From assembly GCF_013403245.1 (NCBI RefSeq), contig NZ_JACBNQ010000003.1, forward strand, positions 124,001 to 188,000: a stretch of DNA of 64,000 bases, written 5' to 3'. This DNA comes from Sedimentibacter hydroxybenzoicus DSM 7310. GTDB taxonomy: Bacteria; Bacillota; Clostridia; Tissierellales; Sedimentibacteraceae. A program made the position numbers and the translations under genes. The notes under the pieces are model-generated. The model did not search any database. It had not been told where the DNA came from and worked only from the letters and a program-made list of their open reading frames with translations. This document shows positions 17,500 through 26,686 of this stretch, piece by piece (position 1 is the stretch's first letter; each line of letters begins with the position of its first letter).

Positions 17500-18534
17500 T
17501 TAATTGTCTGAATCGCTGGATTTATCTGAATCATCCGATCTTAACACTGTATCACCAAGTTCAAATTTATCTCTTACTTTCTTTTCTATTTCATTCATCA
17601 GTTCAGGATTTGAAGACAGATAATCCTTTGAATTTTCTCTTCCTTGTCCTATTCTTGTGCTTTCATATGAATACCATGCACCTGATTTATTTACAACTCC
17701 CGCTTCAACTGCCATGTCTAATATGCAGCCTTCTTTAGATATTCCTTTGCCGTATATAATATCGAATTCTGCCTGCTTAAATGGCGGAGCAACTTTATTC
17801 TTAACAACCTTTACTCTTGTTCTGTTACCATAAACATCATCACCTTTTTTAAGTGACTCTATTCTTCTTACATCTAATCTCATTGATGAATAGAATTTAA
17901 GAGCTCTACCCCCTGTGGTAGTTTCAGGATTACCGAACATTACTCCCACTTTTTCACGCAATTGGTTTATAAATATTGCAACAGTATTGGACTTGTTAAT
18001 TGCGCCTGCTAACTTTCTAAGTGCCTGTGACATTAATCTTGCCTGAAGACCAACATGAGAATCTCCCATTTCACCGTCTATTTCGGCCTTTGGAACTAAT
18101 GCCGCAACAGAGTCTATAACAATAATGTCAACCGCACCGCTTCTGACAAGCGCTTCAGCTATTTCCAATCCTTGTTCTCCTGTGTCAGGCTGAGAAATTA
18201 TTAAATCTTCAATTGATACTCCAAGCTTTTTAGCATATCCAGGATCGAGTGCGTGTTCAGCATCTATGAACGCTGCGATACCGCCTCTTTTCTGTGATTC
18301 TGCAACTATATGTAATGCTACGGTTGTTTTACCGGATGATTCAGGTCCGTAAATTTCTACGATTCTACCTTTGGGAACTCCTCCTATGCCTGTTGCAATA
18401 TCAAGCGGCAGGGCTCCTGTTGGTATTGATTCTATATTCAATTTTGCATTTTCTCCAAGCTTCATTATAGAACCTTTACCGAATTGCTTTTCAATTTGAG
18501 CTAACGCAAGCTCAAGTGCCTTATCTTTTTCCAT
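17500..18534 (-). CDS. recA: Recombinase RecA
   Basis: RecA forms filaments on single-stranded DNA, drives homologous recombination and triggers LexA self-cleavage. The 344-residue protein has Walker [10 protein letters not shown], Walker [21 protein letters not shown], the loop-2 segment [21 protein letters not shown] and an acidic Ser/Asp-rich C-terminus ([11 protein letters not shown]). The ATG at 18534 is the conserved family start. The promoter holds a LexA-type palindrome, so the gene is SOS regulated. Confidence 0.98.
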   Translation of the reverse strand: MEKDKALELALAQIEKQFGKGSIMKLGENAKLNIESIPTGALPLDIATGIGGVPKGRIVEIYGPESSGKTTVALHIVAESQKRGGIAAFIDAEHALDPGYAKKLGVSIEDLIISQPDTGEQGLEIAEALVRSGAVDIIVIDSVAALVPKAEIDGEMGDSHVGLQARLMSQALRKLAGAINKSNTVAIFINQLREKVGVMFGNPETTTGGRALKFYSSMRLDVRRIESLKKGDDVYGNRTRVKVVKNKVAPPFKQAEFDIIYGKGISKEGCILDMAVEAGVVNKSGAWYSYESTRIGQGRENSKDYLSSNPELMNEIEKKVRDKFELGDTVLRSDDSDKSSDSDN

Positions 18535-18551
18535 CTTCTCGACTCCCTCAT

Positions 18552-18600
18552 AGAACATTTGTTCTTTTTACTATTATAACATAAACAACAATTTTGTCAA
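18552..18600 (-). promoter_or_regulatory. recA promoter with LexA (SOS) box
   Basis: Minus strand: -35 TTGACA at 18595-18600, 16-base spacer, -10 TATAAT at 18573-18578, then the palindrome AGAACAAATGTTCT at 18552-18565, seven bases downstream of the -10 and overlapping the start of transcription. This fits the Gram-positive LexA box (GAAC-N4-GTTC). Repression by LexA and induction by DNA damage follow from established knowledge. Confidence 0.85.
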
Positions 18601-18618
18601 CACAGAATTAAGCAAATT

Positions 18619-19170
18619 TTATTTCAGAATATCCAGGTTTTCGTAGATGTAAGTTGCTCCGGAAGTAACCGTTAGAAGAACAACTACAGCAACCAATGGA
18701 CCAATCCATAAATCTGTAAATTCAAAATAGCCGGTATAGTTTAGTAAAATAACAACTATCAGTATCATCTGAAAAACTGTCTTTACTTTACCCCAAGGGT
18801 TTGCAGCTATTTTTACTCCTTTTGAAGCTGCTAAGGTTCTGAATCCGGATACTAAAAACTCCCTTGAAATAATTATAACAACAATCCAGGAGCTCAAATA
18901 ACCAATTTCCACAAACGCAATAAAAGCCGCACATGTTAAAAGCTTATCAGCAAGAGGATCCATAAATTTTCCGAAATCAGTAATTAAATTATCTCTCCTT
19001 GCTATATACCCATCAATTGCATCGGTTACTGCCGCAGCCGAAAAAATCAAAAGCGGCAGAAATCTAAATACTCCTTTGCTTATGTATAAGAATATCAGAA
19101 AAAGGGGTATTGCCAATATCCTTATAACAGTAAGCTTATTTGGTAAATTCATGTTCTTAAACCAGTTCAT
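18619..19170 (-). CDS. pgsA: CDP-diacylglycerol-glycerol-3-phosphate phosphatidyltransferase
   Basis: This enzyme makes phosphatidylglycerol phosphate, the committed step to phosphatidylglycerol and cardiolipin. The 183-residue integral membrane protein has several hydrophobic segments and the complete CDP-alcohol phosphotransferase motif: AVTDAIDGYIARRDN followed by FGKFMDPLADK. The ATG at 19170 is chosen because GGGAG lies nine bases upstream. The start lies inside the end of rimO (14-base overlap), so the two are cotranslated. It is unrelated to the poly-gamma-glutamate PgsA. Confidence 0.95.
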   Translation of the reverse strand: MNWFKNMNLPNKLTVIRILAIPLFLIFLYISKGVFRFLPLLIFSAAAVTDAIDGYIARRDNLITDFGKFMDPLADKLLTCAAFIAFVEIGYLSSWIVVIIISREFLVSGFRTLAASKGVKIAANPWGKVKTVFQMILIVVILLNYTGYFEFTDLWIGPLVAVVVLLTVTSGATYIYENLDILK

Positions 19171-20494
19171 CAACCTCATCTCCCATCAAATCATATTCTA
19201 AAGCATCATTTATTTTAACCTTATAAATATTGCCTAAATCTAATTCATTGTCTGATGTCACATAAACAACACCATCTATATCTATAGAATCCATATAAGT
19301 TCTCCCGATGTATATGTTTTCTACATCTTTTTCTTCAATTAAAACATCATAGATTCTGCCTATTTTAGCTAAGTTGTTTTCATACGATACGCCAACCTGC
19401 AGCTCCATCAGCTCATCCTGTCTTCTTTGCTTGATATCATCATCTATCTGCTCGGGAAGCTTGTATGCAGGAGTATGTTCCTCTCTTGAATACTGGAAAA
19501 CACCGACCCTGTCAAGCTTATATTCCCCTAAAAACCTTAACAGCTCCTCGTGCTCTTCCTCTGTTTCTCCGGGGAATCCAGTTATTAAGGAAGTTCTGAT
19601 TACGGCATCCTCGACTTCATTTCTGATTTTGTTTATCAGATTTATTATTTGATGCCTGTTCGTATTTCTGTTCATCCTTTTTAATATTCTGTCATTTATA
19701 TGCTGCATTGGAATGTCAAAATAATTAAGAAGCTTGTCGTTATTTTTAAATTCATTTATGAGCTCATCATAAATATCTTCGGGATACAAATAATGAATTC
19801 TTATCCACTGAACTCCTTCAATTTCAGAAATCTTTCTAACTACCTCATGAAGCTTTTTTTCACCATACAAATCAAGTCCGTACTTGCTTGTGTCCTGAGC
19901 GATAATTATTATTTCCTTTGCTCCCTGTTTTGCAAGAATTTCTGCCTCTTCAACAATCTTTTCTATTTTTCTGCTCTTATATGGTCCTCTGAGCTGCGGT
20001 ATAACGCAGTAGGTGCAGTTATTGCTGCAGCCTTCTGCTATTTTTAAGTATGCGTACCAATTTTCTGTCAAAGAATTTCTCGGAAGATTTTCTTCGTCAA
20101 GTTCTCTCATATCGGTATCAACAACCAGCTGCTTGCTGTTTTCGTATTTTTCAATATATTCATCTATTTTATCAAATCCGCTTGTACCTACGATTATATC
20201 TACTTCCGGTATTTCCTTTGAAAGCTCCTCGCCGAATCTTTGAGCAAGGCAGCCTGTCACTATTATTTTTGCATTTTGGTTCGCTTCATTTTTTACATCT
20301 GCAGCAGCCAGTATTGCATTGACTGATTCCTGCTGAGCATCACTTATAAATGAACATGTATTTATAATGATGTAATCTGCTTTATCGGCATAATCTGTAG
20401 TCTTAAATCCCTTGTTGCGCAAAATCCCCAGCATGTTTTCAGAATCAACCAAATTCTTTGAACACCCAAGTGAATGCATATAAATCTTTTTCAT
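19157..20494 (-). CDS. rimO: Ribosomal protein S12 methylthiotransferase
   Basis: RimO is a radical SAM enzyme that adds a methylthio group to an aspartate of ribosomal protein S12. The 445-residue protein has the UPF0004 domain (HSLGCSKNLVDSENMLGIL with cluster cysteines), the radical SAM motif CSNNCTYCVIP and a C-terminal TRAM domain (roughly the last 65 residues). It starts at the ftsK stop codon (TAATG-type overlap) and overlaps pgsA, forming an ftsK-rimO-pgsA operon. Confidence 0.95.
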   Translation of the reverse strand: MKKIYMHSLGCSKNLVDSENMLGILRNKGFKTTDYADKADYIIINTCSFISDAQQESVNAILAAADVKNEANQNAKIIVTGCLAQRFGEELSKEIPEVDIIVGTSGFDKIDEYIEKYENSKQLVVDTDMRELDEENLPRNSLTENWYAYLKIAEGCSNNCTYCVIPQLRGPYKSRKIEKIVEEAEILAKQGAKEIIIIAQDTSKYGLDLYGEKKLHEVVRKISEIEGVQWIRIHYLYPEDIYDELINEFKNNDKLLNYFDIPMQHINDRILKRMNRNTNRHQIINLINKIRNEVEDAVIRTSLITGFPGETEEEHEELLRFLGEYKLDRVGVFQYSREEHTPAYKLPEQIDDDIKQRRQDELMELQVGVSYENNLAKIGRIYDVLIEEKDVENIYIGRTYMDSIDIDGVVYVTSDNELDLGNIYKVKINDALEYDLMGDEVDELV

Positions 20495-22869
20495 TAATTT
20501 CCTCTCATTTCGTCTAATTCTTCTTTAGTTATAAGCACCTTACGAGGCTTGCTTCCTTCATGACCCCCTACAATTCCTCTTTCCTCAAGCTGATCGATTA
20601 TTCTTGCGGCTCTGGCATATCCTACTTTAAATTTTCTTTGAATATAGGATGCGGAAGCTTGCCCGTCCATAACGACCATTTCTACTGCCTGCTCTAAAAG
20701 TTCATCTACTTCTTCATCACTGTTTGGGGCTTTTTCTATTTCATTTATTATTTCATTTTGTTTGTTTGTTTTTATTTCTATCTGTTGCTCCTTAATGCTG
20801 TCTACAACCCTTTTAATTTCATCATCTGATATAAATGTCCCCTGAATACGTATTGGTTTAGGCAGACCGATTGGATGATAAAGCATATCGCCTCTTCCAA
20901 GAAGCTTCTCAGCTCCCCCGGTATCTAAAATTGTCCTTGAATCAATATGTGAAGATACCGCAAAAGCAATGCGGGATGGTATGTTTGCCTTAATAACACC
21001 TGTTATAACATCTACTGACGGCCTTTGTGTGGCTATAACAAGGTGCATACCGCATGCTCTTGCAAGCTGGGCAATTCTTGTTATATATTCTTCAACCTCA
21101 GAAGAAGCAACTGTCATCAAATCTGCCAATTCATCTATTACGATAACTATTTGAGGCATTTTATCATTGCCTTCTTTAACCATCTTTTCATTATAGGTTG
21201 CAATATCTCTTACACTGTTCTGGGCAAATACCTTGTATCGGCTTGTCATTTCAGAGACAGCCCAATTCAGTGCATTGGCTGCTTTGCGGGGGTCTGTAAC
21301 AACAGGTATCAATAAATGCGGCAACCCATTGTATACACTTAATTCAACCACCTTGGGATCTATCAGTATAAGCTTGACCTCATCAGGTCTTGCTTTAAAT
21401 AAAATACTCATAATCAAAGAATTAATGCACACACTTTTACCCGAACCGGTAGCCCCTGCTATTAAAAGATGGGGCATCTTATCAATGCTGGCTATAATGT
21501 TTTTTCCTGCTATATCTTTTCCCAAAGCGAACGGAATATTTGTGCCGACAGTCTTATATTCTTTTGATTCTATTAAGCTCCTTAGATATACACTTGTCTT
21601 ACTTTTGTTCGGAACCTCTATTCCTATTGCAGCCTTGCCGGGTATGGGCGCTTCCATACGAATGTCCGACGTAGCTAACGCAAGGGCTATATCGTTGGAT
21701 AGACCGGTTATCCTGCTGACCTTAATACCGGGAGCAGGTTGGATTTCATACCTTGTAATTGTAGGTCCTTTGTTAATCTGAAGAATGTTACAGGGTATAT
21801 TGAAATTGTTCAATGTTTCAATCAGCTTTTCCCCATCCTTCTTCAAATCATCCTTATCCCCTCTGCTATGCTGAGGTAATGGATCTAAAAGTGTTGTTGG
21901 CGGCATTTTATATTTATCACTTTTAACACCGGCAATGTTAATTATATCATCGGTAATTGCTTGCGGCTCAAATTTCTCCTTAGGGTTTATCTTCTTTTCT
22001 TTTTCAGAAGGTTCCGTATCTTCCTGTTTTTTCGCATCAATTTGTACTGCATTTGCAGCCGGCTTTTTTATGTCATCAATTTTAAGCTGTGTAATTTCTG
22101 CCTTTTTATTGTTATCTGCCGGATTTAAATAATCATATATTTGTATATTATCTGCTGTATCATAAGCCTGATTTTTACTATGCTTTTCAACCGGCTTTTT
22201 ATTATTATCTTCATCCGTCGATTCAGTAAACACAAAGTTATATATTGCATTTGAAAATTTCTTTATGTAGCCTGCAAATAGTTTAAATATTCCTATGATG
22301 CTTTGGTTCGTAAACAGAACTATGTTTGAAAATACTAATGCGCCAAGAACTATATACGTACCGTTTTTGTCTAATAATTTTACAAATATATATGTCAATA
22401 CATTTCCTATTATTCCTCCGCCGACTTTCTTTAAACCGGTATCTACAGAAACTGAAAATAGTTCCTGCAAATTAGTGTTTCCTTTTAATATAGCCAAAAT
22501 TGCCGCATCTGATATAGAAACATATATTATGTAGCAAATGAAGAAACCAATTATTGCGATAATTTGATTATTATCATTTAAAATTACTATGTTTAATAAC
22601 CTCATTACTCCAATCGTTAATATAAAATAAGGTAAGATATCAGCACCCTTACCAAAAATCGAATGAGTAAAAACATTAATTGATTTACCTATAATACCTG
22701 TTTGATTTTCTTTGTTTGTAACTACAATTAAAAATACGGCAAATGCAACAATAAAAATACCTATTATTTCTTTTTTTAGAATATCGGCTTTTTTAATTTG
22801 ATTTGTGCTTGTACTTTTTTTTCTTGTACTTGTTTTTTTTGACTTGCTTTCAGTTTGTACTTTTGCCAT
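20494..22869 (-). CDS. ftsK: DNA translocase FtsK/SpoIIIE
   Basis: A 791-residue septal DNA pump. It has a Lys/Ser-rich N-terminus, four to five membrane segments in roughly residues 35-190, a low-complexity linker, and the motor domain with Walker A LLIAGATGSGKSVCINS and Walker B IVIVIDELADLM. It ends in a gamma winged-helix domain (ASYIQRKFKVGYARAARIID) that reads oriented DNA motifs. Roles in Firmicutes are chromosome segregation at division and, for SpoIIIE, pumping into the forespore. The ATG at 22869 is preferred over a TTG three codons earlier because GGGGGA would be too close to the latter. Confidence 0.95.
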   Translation of the reverse strand: MAKVQTESKSKKTSTRKKSTSTNQIKKADILKKEIIGIFIVAFAVFLIVVTNKENQTGIIGKSINVFTHSIFGKGADILPYFILTIGVMRLLNIVILNDNNQIIAIIGFFICYIIYVSISDAAILAILKGNTNLQELFSVSVDTGLKKVGGGIIGNVLTYIFVKLLDKNGTYIVLGALVFSNIVLFTNQSIIGIFKLFAGYIKKFSNAIYNFVFTESTDEDNNKKPVEKHSKNQAYDTADNIQIYDYLNPADNNKKAEITQLKIDDIKKPAANAVQIDAKKQEDTEPSEKEKKINPKEKFEPQAITDDIINIAGVKSDKYKMPPTTLLDPLPQHSRGDKDDLKKDGEKLIETLNNFNIPCNILQINKGPTITRYEIQPAPGIKVSRITGLSNDIALALATSDIRMEAPIPGKAAIGIEVPNKSKTSVYLRSLIESKEYKTVGTNIPFALGKDIAGKNIIASIDKMPHLLIAGATGSGKSVCINSLIMSILFKARPDEVKLILIDPKVVELSVYNGLPHLLIPVVTDPRKAANALNWAVSEMTSRYKVFAQNSVRDIATYNEKMVKEGNDKMPQIVIVIDELADLMTVASSEVEEYITRIAQLARACGMHLVIATQRPSVDVITGVIKANIPSRIAFAVSSHIDSRTILDTGGAEKLLGRGDMLYHPIGLPKPIRIQGTFISDDEIKRVVDSIKEQQIEIKTNKQNEIINEIEKAPNSDEEVDELLEQAVEMVVMDGQASASYIQRKFKVGYARAARIIDQLEERGIVGGHEGSKPRKVLITKEELDEMRGN

Positions 22870-22959
22870 TTTGTACAACGTCCCCCTGTACTTTTCTAAT
22901 TTTTATTATATCATAAAATACTGAATAGTCGCAATAACTATTTAATTATGAACAAAAAG

Positions 22960-23856
22960 CTAATTTTTCTTTTCCATTTCATCTATTAAACCTCTTAAAA
23001 CATTCATCGCCGAGCTAAAGCCGCCAATTTCATCTATAAGCCCAATATCTATAACCTCTTGAGCATTAAGAACCGTTCCCACATCATTGGCGATTTCATC
23101 CGTATCATACATATAGCTCAGCAACGCTTTTTTGTCCACTCTTGAATTATTAACTATGAAATTAATAATCCTTTCCTGCATTTTCTGAAAATATCTGAAT
23201 GTCTGAGGAACTCCTATTACAAAACCGTTTGTACGTATAGGATGGATAGTCATGGTTCCCGTCGGAGCTATAAATGAATATTCTGCTGATACAGCAAGAG
23301 CCGTCCCTATGCTGTGACCTCCGCCCAATACGATTGATACCGTCGGCTTAGTTATACTTGCAATCAATTCAGAAATCGCAAGCCCAGCCTCCACATCTCC
23401 ACCAACTGTGTTTATCAGCAAAAGAATGCCTTTGATTTCAGGGTCCATTTCTGCACCTATTATCATGGGGATAATATGTTCATACTTGGTAGTCTTGCTT
23501 TGAGGAGGCAAGGAAGTATGACCTTCTATTTCTCCGATAATACTTATAAAGCAAATATCCTTTACGGGACTTATATCTGTTACACTTCCTACCTGCTTTA
23601 CATTTTCTATAGGCTGGTCAGAATTTTCATCCCCTTTATTATCCTCATTTCCGTTAAATAAAAAAGGATTTGCCGGCTCTGAATTATTAATATTAATGCG
23701 TCTGTTGTTATTTTGATTGTTATTATCTGTCATTTGATTATTATTTCTGTTGTTATTTTGATTGATAGTATTTTGATTGTTGCTGTAATTCCTGTTTCCA
23801 TCCATATTGTTGAACGACTGCTGCTGCAAGTTCAGGTTTTGATTGTTGTTTTCCAT
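22960..23856 (-). CDS. tepA: ClpP-like serine protease TepA with Asn-rich N-terminus
   Basis: A 298-residue protein of the ClpP/crotonase fold, the TepA (YmfB) group located before spoIIIE in many Firmicutes. The catalytic serine is in VLGGGHSIGTALAVSA and the histidine in GTMTIHPIRT; the preceding INTVGGDVEAGLAI strand is typical. Family members have been linked to protein translocation and signal-peptide handling. Unusually, the first 60 residues are almost pure Asn/Gln with a few Arg (for example QNNNRNNNQMTDNNNQNNN), a prion-like segment that is encoded by a run of near-identical codons. Confidence 0.85.
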   Translation of the reverse strand: MENNNQNLNLQQQSFNNMDGNRNYSNNQNTINQNNNRNNNQMTDNNNQNNNRRININNSEPANPFLFNGNEDNKGDENSDQPIENVKQVGSVTDISPVKDICFISIIGEIEGHTSLPPQSKTTKYEHIIPMIIGAEMDPEIKGILLLINTVGGDVEAGLAISELIASITKPTVSIVLGGGHSIGTALAVSAEYSFIAPTGTMTIHPIRTNGFVIGVPQTFRYFQKMQERIINFIVNNSRVDKKALLSYMYDTDEIANDVGTVLNAQEVIDIGLIDEIGGFSSAMNVLRGLIDEMEKKN

Positions 23857-23949
23857 TTATTCCTCCAAAATAAAAATAATCAGGTTTTTTTCTTCATCCT
23901 GATTATTCTTTGAAGTTTTAGCTATTTTATACAAACAGTTTTATGCACA

Positions 23950-24183
23950 TTAATCATTTTCTATAATAATCATATCACTGCCTATTTTTTTTATGTTCTT
24001 CCATAAAATTTCTTTTTTCTTCGGCTCTTTAAAAATATTAAAATGTGAGTTGCTGCCGGATATAAAGCTTATAATTTCTCCGGTTTTTTCTTCAATAACC
24101 AAGTCGCAGTCACCAAATATCCCCAAGTTTTCACCGGTGTCAATATTAATTATTTCTTTGCTGTACAATTCACTTAATTTCAT
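23950..24183 (-). CDS. YlmC/YmxH-type PRC-barrel protein
   Basis: A 77-residue single PRC-barrel protein (MKLSELYSKEIINIDTGENL, then VIEEKTGEIISFISGSNSHF). It belongs to the YlmC/YmxH family associated with sporulation operons. In Bacilli a relative lies next to the M16 peptidase mlpA, as it nearly does here (dut intervenes). The exact role is unknown. It is 22 bases after dut on the same strand. Confidence 0.8.
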   Translation of the reverse strand: MKLSELYSKEIINIDTGENLGIFGDCDLVIEEKTGEIISFISGSNSHFNIFKEPKKKEILWKNIKKIGSDMIIIEND

Positions 24184-24205
24184 TAATTTCCCCCCTTATA
24201 TACAA

Positions 24206-24637
24206 TTACTCTCCTGTGTGCCCGAATCCTCCCGCACCTCTTACAGTATCTCCCAGTTCCTCAACTAATTCAAATTCCGGTCTCTCATGCTTAATAAAAA
24301 CCATTTGAGCTATTCTGTCACCATTATTGATAGTAAAATCCTTATCTCCCAAATTAATTAATATTACCTTTATTTCTCCTCTGTAATCGGAATCAATGGT
24401 TCCTATTCCGTTTACGAGAGAAATACCATGTTTTATTGCAAGACCGCTTCTTGCTCTTACCTGAGCCTCATATCCTTCGGGAATTTCAATAAAAATACCT
24501 GTAGGAACCAACATTCTTTCCATCGGCTTCAATGTTACGGGCTCCTGTACATATGCCTGCAAATCAACTCCCGCGGAACCCTTTGTTTCAAATGCCGGCA
24601 AATTAAACGGATTATTTTTGACAATTTTAACTTTCAT
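24206..24637 (-). CDS. dut: dUTP diphosphatase
   Basis: Dut hydrolyses dUTP to dUMP, keeping uracil out of DNA and supplying thymidylate synthesis. The 143-residue trimeric-type protein has all five motifs: [35 protein letters not shown] and the C-terminal P-loop-like [10 protein letters not shown]. The ATG at 24637 is favoured because GGGAGAAG lies just upstream and it overlaps the M16 peptidase stop by 11 bases, which implies coupling. Confidence 0.96.
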   Translation of the reverse strand: MKVKIVKNNPFNLPAFETKGSAGVDLQAYVQEPVTLKPMERMLVPTGIFIEIPEGYEAQVRARSGLAIKHGISLVNGIGTIDSDYRGEIKVILINLGDKDFTINNGDRIAQMVFIKHERPEFELVEELGDTVRGAGGFGHTGE

Positions 24638-25907
24638 ATTCTTCTCCCAGTACTTCATTAATAATTTCTTCTATTCCTTTATGTTTGTTTAAATTTCCCG
24701 TAAAAGTAATACTTAATTTGTCAATATCAAACAATTCATTGGCAATCTTAACAACGTCCTCAAATTTAACATTGTTTATGCTGTTTATTACCTCTTCGGG
24801 ATATAAAATTTCGTTAAATAAAAGCTCTCTTCGACCTATTGCAGACATACGGCTTGATGTGCTTTCCAAGCCTAAGATATAATTACCCTTTATCTGCTGC
24901 TTAGCTCTGTTAAATTCCTTCATGGTTATCTTGCCGTTTTTCATGCTGACCATTTCTTTTAACACTGTCCTTATGGCTTCCTCAACCTGATCATAGGACA
25001 TACCTGCATAGATACTGAAGATACCTGAATTAGAATAATTTGAAACAAATGAATAGATGGAATAAACCAAGCCCCTGTTTTCTCTTACCTCCTGGAAAAT
25101 ACGAGAGCTCATAGTTCCACCGAATATATTGTTTAATACAAGCAAAGAATGATAATCCTTATGGTGTCTGCCTATTGTTTTATTGCCTATACAAACGTGC
25201 AGCTGTTCTAAATCTTTATTAATGCCTACTACCTTTCGCTCGTAATGGCTGTCCTTATCAACATGCTCTACGAATTTATTTTGCCATTTACTGAATTTTT
25301 CTTTAATCAGGTTTACGAACGACTCTTCATCGAAGCTTCCGGCTACGGCAACTACGGTATTATGCGGTGAATATTTATCTTTCATATAATTTAATACCTT
25401 TTCTGTGGTAAAGGTTTTTAAATTCTGCTCCGTACCTAAAATATTGTATGCCATCGGGCTGTCATTAAATATTATTTCCGTCAGCTTGTCGTGAACCAAA
25501 TCCTCGGGAGAATCTTCATACATTTTTATTTCTTCAATTACAACCGAAATTTCTTTGTCTATTTCTTCCTGTTTAAACAATGAATTAAAAAACATATCTG
25601 AAAGTATATCAACTGCTTCTACTATATTTTCGTCCAATACCTTTACATAAAAGCAAGTACATTCCTTGCTTGTAAAAGCATTCATCTGACCGCCTATATT
25701 GTCAATTTCTTCAGCAATTTCATTTGCCTTTCTGTTTTTGGTTCCCTTAAAAAGCATGTGTTCTATAAAATGTGACAAGCCGTTCGTTTCATCATTTTCG
25801 TTGTTAGAACCAACATTAACCCATATACCTATGGATGCAGATTTAACATAACCGATTTTTTCCGTTACTATCCTAAGCCCGTTGTCTAAAGTGTACTTAT
25901 TTATCAT
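24627..25907 (-). CDS. M16-family zinc peptidase (YmxG/MlpA-like)
   Basis: A 426-residue insulinase-family peptidase. The inverted zinc motif HxxEH is intact (H46, E49, H50 in [10 protein letters not shown]), followed by the downstream glutamate region [17 protein letters not shown]. The C-terminal half is the non-catalytic M16 domain with the usual [13 protein letters not shown] signature. In Bacilli the homologue MlpA/YmxG lies in this same neighbourhood. Substrate unknown. It is the first gene of the M16-dut-ylmC run. Confidence 0.92.
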   Translation of the reverse strand: MINKYTLDNGLRIVTEKIGYVKSASIGIWVNVGSNNENDETNGLSHFIEHMLFKGTKNRKANEIAEEIDNIGGQMNAFTSKECTCFYVKVLDENIVEAVDILSDMFFNSLFKQEEIDKEISVVIEEIKMYEDSPEDLVHDKLTEIIFNDSPMAYNILGTEQNLKTFTTEKVLNYMKDKYSPHNTVVAVAGSFDEESFVNLIKEKFSKWQNKFVEHVDKDSHYERKVVGINKDLEQLHVCIGNKTIGRHHKDYHSLLVLNNIFGGTMSSRIFQEVRENRGLVYSIYSFVSNYSNSGIFSIYAGMSYDQVEEAIRTVLKEMVSMKNGKITMKEFNRAKQQIKGNYILGLESTSSRMSAIGRRELLFNEILYPEEVINSINNVKFEDVVKIANELFDIDKLSITFTGNLNKHKGIEEIINEVLGEEYES

Positions 25908-25930
25908 TTTTCCTCCGTTTTTATCAATTT

Positions 25931-25983
25931 GGGGACATTCCTCCTATCCCCAAGGACTCGCTCTCAAAAAGAGGTGTGTCCCC
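25931..25983. repeat. GGGGAC-ended palindromic element (REP-like)
   Basis: A 53-base segment starts with GGGGACATTCCTCCT and ends with AGAGGTGTGTCCCC. The ends are inverted repeats (GGGGACA/TGTCCCC) with a partly paired interior. Short GGGGAC...GTCCCC elements are widely scattered in Clostridia and may be moved by REP-associated tyrosine transposases. Only one copy is present in this window. Confidence 0.55.
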
Positions 25984-25997
25984 TTTCATATATATCA

Positions 25998-26120
25998 TTA
26001 CCACATTCTGATTAAATTCATTGTGCTGCATCTGCCTGTTACAAGCAGAATAAGTATGATTATTAATAAAATAACTATTATCAGCTTTTTTATAAAAGCT
26101 ATATCTTTAAAAAATTTCAT
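25998..26120 (-). CDS. 40-residue single-pass membrane protein
   Basis: A 40-codon frame (starting MKFFKDIAFIKKLIIVILL) with AAGGGGG six bases before its ATG. It has basic residues followed by one hydrophobic stretch of about 16 residues and a short tail with one cysteine. The strong ribosome binding site and clean positive-then-hydrophobic composition support real coding. It lies upstream of the M16 peptidase on the same strand, with the GGGGAC element in between. Function unknown. Confidence 0.55.
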   Translation of the reverse strand: MKFFKDIAFIKKLIIVILLIIILILLVTGRCSTMNLIRMW

Positions 26121-26583
26121 AAAAATCCCCCTTATATTAATGTATTAATATAAGAGTCAATTTATGTTATCAAATTTTTACATAAATTACAAGTACTTTA
26201 ATTTCCGCTGTTCTTTGTTTAATATATAAGGATTTACTTAGAGAAGAATATAGACATGACATGTAGGATCAACAAATAAGTTAAAAGACTCTTTTATACC
26301 TCACAATTTGCATACTTAATCCTGAAAAAGTACATGAGAAGATATTTCAGAGCCTTATTAATAACATTATATAGCAACTATAATATTTTTTCAACATTTT
26401 TTTACTATATAAAAATTTATAATCCTTCTGTAAAATTTGGAAGAGATGAAAGTCACATAATGCAATCTATATTTGCTTTAAAAATGAAAATGATAATTGG
26501 TTAATTCCGATGTCCCAATCCGGTAATTCCATAAGATGCAATTACTAATTTTCATCCACTGTCAGCAAAGTATACCTTTTTTA
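26121..26583. other. Gene-free AT-rich stretch
   Basis: I see no coding frame with a ribosome binding site, no convincing hairpin with a T-tract and no repeat shared with the rest of the window. Confidence 0.6.
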
Positions 26584-26612
26584 TTGATATAATTCTATTA
26601 ATGACTTATAAT
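26584..26612 (+). promoter_or_regulatory. Sigma-A type promoter of MutS-like gene
   Basis: TTGATA at 26584-26589, a 17-base spacer, and a perfect TATAAT at 26607-26612. The predicted transcription start is near 26619, about 68 bases before the ATG of the plus-strand MutS-family gene. Confidence 0.75.
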
Positions 26613-26686
26613 AATTGTCAGAACTTTAAATATCACATTTCAGCAATAAAAATTAATTGCGCAGATAAAATTAAAAGGGGCTTTAA

